Shown here: one piece after another, positions 58,493 to 64,000 of the stretch
Numbering within the stretch: the first letter of the stretch is position 1
Layout: each line of letters begins with the position of its first letter
Source: Streptomyces sp. HUAS YS2
GTDB lineage: Bacteria > Actinomycetota > Actinomycetes > Streptomycetales > Streptomycetaceae
Assembly (NCBI RefSeq): GCF_033343995.1
Contig: NZ_CP137573.1
Span: forward strand, 186,001-250,000
DNA: 64,000 nt
Direction of reading: 5' to 3'
The notes under the pieces: generated by a model
Told to the model about the DNA's origin: nothing
Database searches by the model: none
What the model saw: the letters and a program-made list of their open reading frames with translations, nothing else
Position numbers and translations under genes: made by a program

Positions 58493-60559
58493 TCAGTCCA
58501 GGTAGTCGGCCAGGAGAGCGGCGAAGCCCTCCGGGGTGAGGACCTCGATGCCGAGTTCCTGGGCCTTGACGGCCTTCGAGCTGGGCTTGCCGTTGGCGGA
58601 CGGGGCGGCGACCAGGTACGTGGTTCTGGAGTTGACGCTGCTGCCCGCGCGGCCGCCGGCCTTCTCGATCAGGGCGGTCATCTCGGAGCGTCCCCAGCCC
58701 TCCAGGGGGCCGGCCATCTTGCCCGTCACCACGACGGTCTTTCCGGCGAGCGGGCCGTCGCCGCCGATGGAGTCGGTGGGCTGCTCGGGCTCGGTCATGT
58801 TGACGCCCGCCGCGATCAGCTTGTCGATCACCGGGGCGAGTGCGGCGACCTGTTCGACGATGACCGGGGCCTTCTCGGGTCCGATGCCCTCGACCTCCTG
58901 CAGGACGGCGGCGTCGGCCGTGCGGATCGCTTCCATGGTGCCGAAGTACGCGGCGATCCGGCGGGACATGCTCCGGCCGGTGCCCGGGACGCCCAGGGCG
59001 CAGAACACCCTGCTGAGGGGGCGCGCCTTGGCGAGCTGGAGCTGTTCGGCCAGTTTGGCGCCGCGCTTGGCGCTGCCGGAGGCGGTGGTGAGCTGCTCCT
59101 CGGTGAGGGTGAACAGATCCGCGACGTCTCCGACGTCGCCGGTGGCGATGAGGGCGTCGACGTACTTCTTGCCGAGGCCGTCGATGTCGAGGATGTCCCG
59201 GCCGGCAACGTACTCGATGAGCGGGGCGAGCGCGCAGGCGGTGCCCTTCGCGCAGCGCCACCGCTCCTGGCTCTTGTCGATGTCGCCGCCGCAGTTGGGG
59301 CACTCCGTGGGTAGCGGGACGGGCACGGCGTCCTGCGGACGGAGCTCGACGACGGCGGCCTGGACGCGCGGGATGATGTCGCCGGCCTTGTAGACCGTGA
59401 CCGTGTCACCGACGTGCAGGTCGCGGCGGAGGATGTCGGCGGGGTTGTGCAGGGTGGCCCGGGTGACGGTGGAGCCGTCGAGTTCGACGGCGGTGAGCAG
59501 CGCGGTGGGCGCGAGGACGCCCGTGCGGCCGACCTCCCAGACGACGTCCTCCAGGATCGTCTGCCGCTCGACGGCCGGGAGCTTGTACGCGATGGCCCAG
59601 TACGGGAAGCGGGTGCCGAACCCGGCGGCGGTCTGCTCGGCCGCGGAGTCGGCCTTGACGACGACTCCGTCGATGCCGAACGGCAGGGTGGCGCGTATCG
59701 CGGCGATGGCGTCGACCTTCTGCTGTGCCTCGTCGAGCGTGGCGACGACGTGCAGCCCCGCCGGGGTCTGCGCCGTGGTCTGCACCCCCGCCTCCGCCAC
59801 CGCGGCCAGCGTTTCGTCGTGGCCGGCTCCGGCGGGCAGGAAGGCCGCCCCGTCCAGTTCGACGGCGCCGTACGCCCAGAACGTCATGGCCAGGCGGTAC
59901 GGCCGGTCCTTCGCGCGGAGCGTGCCGGCCGCGCCGTTGCGCGGGTTGGCGAAGACGTCGGCGCCGTGCGCGGTACGCACCTCGTTCGCCGCCTCGAACT
60001 GCTCCTGGGTGAACAGGACCTCGCCGCGGGCCTCGAACGTGACCGGGGCGGCAAGCTGCTCCGGCAGGCCCACGATCGTGCCGATGACGTGGCTGACGTC
60101 CTCGCCGTGGGTGCCGTCGCCGCGGGTGATGATCTGTACGAGCCGTCCGTCGCGGTAGCGGGCCGCTATGGCCGCGCCGTCCATCTTCGGCTCGACGGTG
60201 AAGCCGCCTTCCGGCTCGTGCCCGAGACGGCGCTGGAGCGACGCGCCCCAGGCCAGGAGGTCCTCGGGGTTGAACGCGTTGTCGAGGCTCAGCAGGCGCG
60301 AGGTGTGCGCGACGTCGCCGACCGGGGCGGCTCCGTCGGCGACCTGGTCCGTCGGAGTGTCCGCGGCCACCTCGGCGGGGTGCTCTTCCTCCCACGCCTT
60401 CACCGAGAGCCGCAGCAGGTCGTACGTGGCGTCGTCCATGACGCTGTACCCCGCGCCGTAGTACGTGCCCGACGCGTCGCGCAGGCGCTGCAGGGCGGCC
60501 TCGTATTCGGCACGGTCGGACAGGCCGGCGTTCGCCTCATCGGCAGGAAGAGTCGTCAT
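58493..60559 (-). CDS. ligA: NAD-dependent DNA ligase (second, LigA-like)
   Basis: A 688-residue NAD-dependent ligase. The adenylation domain has the nucleophile Lys125 in VEPKMDGAAI (usual form KIDG) and the LSLDNAF block. The OB domain, a Cys4 zinc finger (CPNCGGDIDKSQERWRCAKG), HhH repeats (IGPEKAPVIVEQVAALAP) and a C-terminal BRCT domain (LAGKTVVVTGKMAGPLEGWG) follow. Seven or eight of the usual parts are present. Streptomyces often carry a second, shorter-lived LigA; the essential copy is usually elsewhere. AAGG before ATG 60559. Confidence 0.93.
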   Translation of the reverse strand: MTTLPADEANAGLSDRAEYEAALQRLRDASGTYYGAGYSVMDDATYDLLRLSVKAWEEEHPAEVAADTPTDQVADGAAPVGDVAHTSRLLSLDNAFNPEDLLAWGASLQRRLGHEPEGGFTVEPKMDGAAIAARYRDGRLVQIITRGDGTHGEDVSHVIGTIVGLPEQLAAPVTFEARGEVLFTQEQFEAANEVRTAHGADVFANPRNGAAGTLRAKDRPYRLAMTFWAYGAVELDGAAFLPAGAGHDETLAAVAEAGVQTTAQTPAGLHVVATLDEAQQKVDAIAAIRATLPFGIDGVVVKADSAAEQTAAGFGTRFPYWAIAYKLPAVERQTILEDVVWEVGRTGVLAPTALLTAVELDGSTVTRATLHNPADILRRDLHVGDTVTVYKAGDIIPRVQAAVVELRPQDAVPVPLPTECPNCGGDIDKSQERWRCAKGTACALAPLIEYVAGRDILDIDGLGKKYVDALIATGDVGDVADLFTLTEEQLTTASGSAKRGAKLAEQLQLAKARPLSRVFCALGVPGTGRSMSRRIAAYFGTMEAIRTADAAVLQEVEGIGPEKAPVIVEQVAALAPVIDKLIAAGVNMTEPEQPTDSIGGDGPLAGKTVVVTGKMAGPLEGWGRSEMTALIEKAGGRAGSSVNSRTTYLVAAPSANGKPSSKAVKAQELGIEVLTPEGFAALLADYLD

Positions 60560-60765
60560 GCCGAACATCCTTGCGCAGGGGTCTGACAACTGGGTTCGGA
60601 GGATCCGGGAGTCGGTCCGGGTCTTGTCGACGGCGTTCAGGCGCTCGCCCGCACCCCGTCGAACCGCGCCCCGGCCGCATCGTGCGACGCGGCCGAGGCG
60701 GCGGCCCCGGAGCAGGTGGCGTCGTTCAGCGGAACTGAGTCGTCACGTGGTCGCTGCGACCTTCG

Positions 60766-61833
60766 TCAGCTGTCGTCGCCGATCCAGCGGGCGTGGGCGG
60801 CGGCGAGGACGAAGCCGGGGCCGAAGCCGATCAGGAGTCCCTCGCTGTCGGCGGCGGGGGGCGAGGTGAAGGTGCGGGCGAGGACGTCGAGGATCGCTGA
60901 GCCGCCGAGGTTGCCGTGTTCGGCGAGGCTGGCCCACGCGTGCGAGAGGTCGCCGGTGGCCGGGTCGGGGTGCAGGCCGAGGGCCTTGGCGGCGTCGGTG
61001 AGGATTCTCGGGCCGCCGGGGTGGACGACGGCGAAGTCGAGCGGGCGTCCGGCGAGCCAGGTACGGACCGCGGGGAAGGAGTCGTCGAGGGCGCGGGTGG
61101 CGGCTTCGGTGGAGTCGAAGTGCAGGCCCGTGCCGTCCAGGCGGCCCTGGTAGCGGTCCATGCTGTCGGGCAGGACGTACTCGAAGGTGTCCTCGATCCG
61201 TACGCTCGGGCCGGTCCACCTGGGGTCCCCGCTGACGACGACGGCTCCGGAGCCGTCTCCGAACAGCGTCTTGTAGATCACCGACTCGCGGCTGGTGTCG
61301 GCGTGGTTGTACGTGGCGGTCGACAGGCATTCCGCGACGACGACGAGCACGTGCGCGCCCGGGTGGGCAACGATGTCCTTGCGCGCGTTCACGATCGCCT
61401 GGGCGCCTCCGGCGCAGCCGACCGTCGCCATCGGCATCCTGCGTATGCCGGGGCGCAGTCCGAGTCTGTGCACCAGGGAGACGTCGAGCGAGGGCACCGT
61501 CCAGGAGGTGGTGTGGCTGGTGACGACGGCGTCGATGTCGGCCGGCTCCAGGCCGGCGTTCTCGATGGCCCGGCGTCCTGCCGTGACCGCCAGTTCGAGG
61601 GCGTCCTCGTAGGCCGCGCGGTTGCGCTCCTCGATCGTGGCGCTGCCGGAGACGGTCGGTGCGGACAGCGGGCGGGTGAAGTGGCGGGTCTTCACGGTCG
61701 TGGCGCGGGCGATGCGCAGGTACGCCTCGAGGCGGGGCAGGTCGGGGTGTGCGCGGCGGATGTCGTCGCACAGTTCGTCGGTGGTGACGACGTGCTCGGG
61801 CAGGGCGATGGCGGGGCGTGCGACGTAGGCCAC
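60766..61833 (-). CDS. Type III polyketide synthase
   Basis: A 355-residue chalcone-synthase-fold enzyme. The catalytic triad is Cys140 (TVGCAGGAQAI), His271 (VVHPGGPRIL) and Asn308 (EHGNLGGSAI). The GFGPG loop is LLIGFGPGFVLA near the C-terminus. It condenses malonyl-CoA units onto an acyl starter to give a resorcinol, pyrone or naphthalene-type product; the product is not predictable. GAGGGAG precedes GTG 61833. It follows an XRE-MmyB-like regulator gene by 112 bp. Confidence 0.9.
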   Translation of the reverse strand: MAYVARPAIALPEHVVTTDELCDDIRRAHPDLPRLEAYLRIARATTVKTRHFTRPLSAPTVSGSATIEERNRAAYEDALELAVTAGRRAIENAGLEPADIDAVVTSHTTSWTVPSLDVSLVHRLGLRPGIRRMPMATVGCAGGAQAIVNARKDIVAHPGAHVLVVVAECLSTATYNHADTSRESVIYKTLFGDGSGAVVVSGDPRWTGPSVRIEDTFEYVLPDSMDRYQGRLDGTGLHFDSTEAATRALDDSFPAVRTWLAGRPLDFAVVHPGGPRILTDAAKALGLHPDPATGDLSHAWASLAEHGNLGGSAILDVLARTFTSPPAADSEGLLIGFGPGFVLAAAHARWIGDDS

Positions 61834-61945
61834 GGATGGCTCCCTCGGGGATGGGTGTGGGGGACGTGTGTGGACACGTGAAACCTACGTGACGTCAGTT
61901 CACCCTGGTTCGAGAGCGCTTGCAGCGCGGCGGAGGACCGGCCGG

Positions 61946-62803
61946 TCAGGACTTCAGCGGTGCGGTGAGCACGGGGTGACGCTCCGTCAGAGAGATGCCG
62001 GGTGTGTAGAGCAGGAGCATGACGCGGGCACCCGGGGACGTGACGGGCTCGGCCACGCAGGTCGTGACCCAACCGGGGCCATGGATCGCGTGGTTGATGG
62101 GGCGCTCGGTGCCGTCGGGGTACGGAACCGGCGCGGAGGCCGTGTCCCGGTAGATCGGGCCCGCCACCGGGTCGTCGAGGACGTCGGCCTCCAGACGGCC
62201 CAGGGCCGGGTTGTCGGGCCGCATCTCCATGGCGTGCCGGAGCTGGGGCATCACGACGGGGGCCCACCGGCTCTCCCATTCGAGGAGGACCTCGGTGCGG
62301 GCTTCCTCGTCGAGGAGCATCCAGCGCATGGTGTTGGCAGGCGGCTCGGCGCGGGGGAAGAGCCGGCAGAAGTCGTCGTTGCGGGCGAGCAGGTTCCATT
62401 CGACGTCGTTGATGTACGCCATGACGCCGGTGATCTCGTCGACGACCCGCTGCCAGACGCCCGGCACGGACATGCCCGAGTCGCGGTGCAGGGTGAAGGG
62501 CGGGTTCACCTTGCGCGCGAGCCGCCACAGGAACGTCCATTCCTGCTCGTTCAGCCGGAGCGTCCTGGCGACCGAGGTGAGGAAGTCGTCGCCGGGTTTG
62601 GCGAGTTGACCGTTCTCGAAGCGGTTGTAGGTACCGGGGGTGCGGCCGAGCAGCTCGTCCATCTGCTCCTGGCTCAGGCCGGCCGCGCGGCGGCCTGGGC
62701 CGGGGATCCGCCGGGGAAACCCCGCGGACATGGGGTCGATGGCCGCCCTGCGCTCCCGCAGGAGCTGCTTCAGGGAATCCCGGTCAGTGACGGCGAGTTG
62801 CAC
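61946..62803 (-). CDS. XRE regulator with MmyB-like domain
   Basis: A 285-residue regulator. The N-terminal HTH is RRAAGLSQEQMDELLGRTPG, TYNRFENGQLAKPGDDFLTS. The MmyB-like ligand domain (~95-270) contains MAYINDVEWNLLARNDDFCR and RWMLLDEEARTEVLLEWESR. GTG 62803 is used with ACAGG upstream; the frame runs open to 63049. It lies just upstream of the type III PKS and probably regulates it. Confidence 0.8.
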   Translation of the reverse strand: MQLAVTDRDSLKQLLRERRAAIDPMSAGFPRRIPGPGRRAAGLSQEQMDELLGRTPGTYNRFENGQLAKPGDDFLTSVARTLRLNEQEWTFLWRLARKVNPPFTLHRDSGMSVPGVWQRVVDEITGVMAYINDVEWNLLARNDDFCRLFPRAEPPANTMRWMLLDEEARTEVLLEWESRWAPVVMPQLRHAMEMRPDNPALGRLEADVLDDPVAGPIYRDTASAPVPYPDGTERPINHAIHGPGWVTTCVAEPVTSPGARVMLLLYTPGISLTERHPVLTAPLKS

Positions 62804-62868
62804 GCGAGGCACCTGTCGGTAGAGCTGGGGGCGGCGGCGACGGACCGTGCTGCCGCCGCACCGCATGA

Positions 62869-62885
62869 GCAGATCAATTATCTGC
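62869..62885. promoter_or_regulatory. AT-rich palindrome upstream of the XRE gene
   Basis: GCAGATCAATTATCTGC is an inverted repeat with GCAGAT/ATCTGC arms in an otherwise GC-rich region, 66 bp before the XRE start. Candidate operator or promoter element. Confidence 0.45.
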
Positions 62886-63077
62886 AATTTCGGTCCCTGG
62901 AAAGGACGGTCGGCAGCAATGAGACTGTCACCACGGAACCACACGCCTCGCCCGTCGGCAGGTGTGAGGGACATCCGGACGACCGCGGCCGGCGCCGCCA
63001 ACGCCATTGCGTAGCGTCCTCGACGCCGGCCGCCTGCGGATACCGGCACGGCTTCCCCGGCCTACCGGTTACCCCGA

Positions 63078-63112
63078 CGCGGCCCGTGCGGCTCCTCGCC
63101 GCACGGGCCGCG
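63078..63112. terminator. Strong intrinsic terminator
   Basis: A perfect 15-bp stem (CGCGGCCCGTGCGGC with its complement) and a TCCTC loop, followed on the plus strand by TTGTAT. It lies 28 bp past the Trm112 gene's stop. The clearest terminator in the window. Confidence 0.75.
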
Positions 63113-63140
63113 TTGTATGCGCGCGCTCACGCCTCGGCAG

Positions 63141-63350
63141 TCACTCCTCCCCGCTGCTCGTGTAGCGCTCGTGGTCCTCCGGGGAGACCCGGGTGCCGGA
63201 CGAGGGCAGGAGTTGGGGGATGCCGTCCACGATCGGGTAGCCGAGCTGGAGGCGTGGGTTGTAGAGGACCTCACGGCCGGGCGGCAGGGTGAGGGGGCCC
63301 TTGTCGAGGGGGCAGGCCAGGAGCTGGAGCAGGGGGTCGTCGGGGTTCAT
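63141..63350 (-). CDS. Trm112-like protein
   Basis: A 69-residue Trm112/UPF0434 protein: LLQLLACPLDKGPLTLPPGR, GYPIVDGIPQLLPS. The family activates methyltransferases in some organisms; the zinc Cys are reduced to one (CPLDK), as in many bacterial forms. GAGGACC precedes ATG 63350. The transporter gene lies 45 bp upstream on the same strand. Confidence 0.85.
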   Translation of the reverse strand: MNPDDPLLQLLACPLDKGPLTLPPGREVLYNPRLQLGYPIVDGIPQLLPSSGTRVSPEDHERYTSSGEE

Positions 63351-63394
63351 GGACGGTCCTCGTTCTTCTGTGTGGGCTCGACGGGAGGAGCGGG

Positions 63395-64000
63395 TCAGGG
63401 CTGGGGGTCGTGGCGGGGCATGACGAGGAGGACGGACAGGGCCAGCGCCGTGCCGGCGACGCGGAGGGTCAGCAGGAGCGGGTCGTCCGGCAGGCGTTCG
63501 CCGAACGTCAGCGTCCCCAGGACCGCAGTGAACATGCAGGTCACCGTGGTGCAGACGGGCACGATCAGCGAGGCCCGGCAGCGCTGCAGCGCCGCCTGTG
63601 ACATGACCAGCCCGGCGCCCGCGGTGAACAGCAGCAGATACGGGTACGGGGAGCCGAACAGCGACCGCGCCGCCGCAGCCACGCTCCCGCCGGTGAGTCT
63701 GCCGGACGCCCCTTTGATGGCCAGCGAGCTGACACCGTAGAGCAGTCCGACGGCCACGCCGTATCCCATGCCGTTGGTCGGCACCCGGTGGCGTCTGCGG
63801 GCGCGCCGCTCGACCTGCCCGTACAGCAGCAGCCCGGCCGCGAGCGTCGGCACGCACACGAGGAGCACCCGGGGCCCCGGCGCACCGCTGCTCACCACGT
63901 CGTCGCCCTCGCTCAGAGACGCGACGACCATCAGCAGCGCGACGAGCACCCCGCCGAGCGCGTACCGCTCCCGGCCGGAGGGCTGTTCGCCGAGCACCAC
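63395..64000 (-). CDS. DMT-family transporter, 5' end beyond the window
   Basis: At least 201 residues of a drug/metabolite transporter-type membrane protein with about seven helices visible: LGGVLVALLMVVASLSEGDD, VGLLYGVSSLAIKGASGRLT, YPYLLLFTAGAGLVMSQAAL, SLIVPVCTTVTCMFTAVLGT and a last LRVAGTALALSVLLVMPRHD. EamA-type exporters have ten helices, so the N-terminal third lies past position 64000. Likely co-transcribed with the Trm112 gene. Confidence 0.78.
   Translation of the reverse strand: MVLGEQPSGRERYALGGVLVALLMVVASLSEGDDVVSSGAPGPRVLLVCVPTLAAGLLLYGQVERRARRRHRVPTNGMGYGVAVGLLYGVSSLAIKGASGRLTGGSVAAAARSLFGSPYPYLLLFTAGAGLVMSQAALQRCRASLIVPVCTTVTCMFTAVLGTLTFGERLPDDPLLLTLRVAGTALALSVLLVMPRHDPQP

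Overview
The window is 64 kb of very GC-rich DNA with strong G/C bias at third codon positions, GTG/TTG starts, GGAGG-type ribosome sites and dense LuxR, TetR, MarR, PadR and XRE regulators. Several families (DUF6221, DUF4034, MmyB-tailed XRE regulators, a second NAD-dependent ligase, a type III polyketide synthase) are typical of Streptomyces or a near relative. I see no rRNA, tRNA, CRISPR array, insertion sequence or phage module. The content looks like accessory chromosome rather than conserved core.

0-12.3 kb: a 2-hydroxyacid dehydrogenase, a DUF3626 protein, a hemerythrin-like protein, a HAD phosphatase, a VTT membrane protein, a GAF-LuxR regulator and a large amidohydrolase. Next comes an ABC-2 ATPase/permease/histidine kinase operon with a divergent response regulator. 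The ATPase reading frame is shifted near its 3' end so that it runs into the permease, the response regulator lacks a normal start, and the kinase carries an unusual membrane-anchored C-terminal tail. Gene remnants (a dehydrogenase tail, a regulator head) and an orphan iron box lie among these genes.

12.4-26.4 kb: a nuclease-like protein, then a compact set resembling the DevR/OsdR dormancy regulon. It has a DevR-like regulator facing a two-GAF DevS-like kinase, a tandem universal stress protein, a CBS-BON protein, an Acg-type nitroreductase, an operon of alcohol dehydrogenase, beta-phosphoglucomutase-like HAD and GH65 phosphorylase, an Hsp20 and a PAS-GAF-SpoIIE phosphatase. The promoter regions of this set share palindromes with the core CCGTTCGG, a candidate regulator-binding site.

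26.5-41 kb: two overlapping genes that both appear to encode AlkB-fold 2-oxoglutarate/Fe(II) oxygenases with little else recognisable (the most unusual system in the window). They are followed by HIT-like and VOC proteins, a flavin monooxygenase divergent from its TetR repressor, a WGR-domain protein with a frameshifted partner, an alpha/beta hydrolase, a PadR/HAAS pair, a DUF4034 protein and a triple-S1 protein.

41-57 kb: many small regulator/target pairs arranged divergently around visible palindromic operators (XRE/SDR, TetR/SRPBCC, MarR/VOC, Cys-containing ArsR-like/DoxX). There is also a halogenase-like flavoprotein, a RelE-type toxin-antitoxin pair, a stand-alone TOPRIM protein, a signal-peptidase-like fragment and a decayed SigJ-type sigma factor.

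56.6-64 kb: a secreted SH3 protein, a serine beta-lactamase/DD-peptidase-like enzyme, a second LigA, an XRE regulator followed by a type III polyketide synthase, a Trm112-like protein and the 3' part of a DMT-family transporter cut by the window end. Throughout, genes are mostly intact, but at least four decayed fragments and two frameshifted genes are present. Either the region is eroding or the assembly contains some indels.
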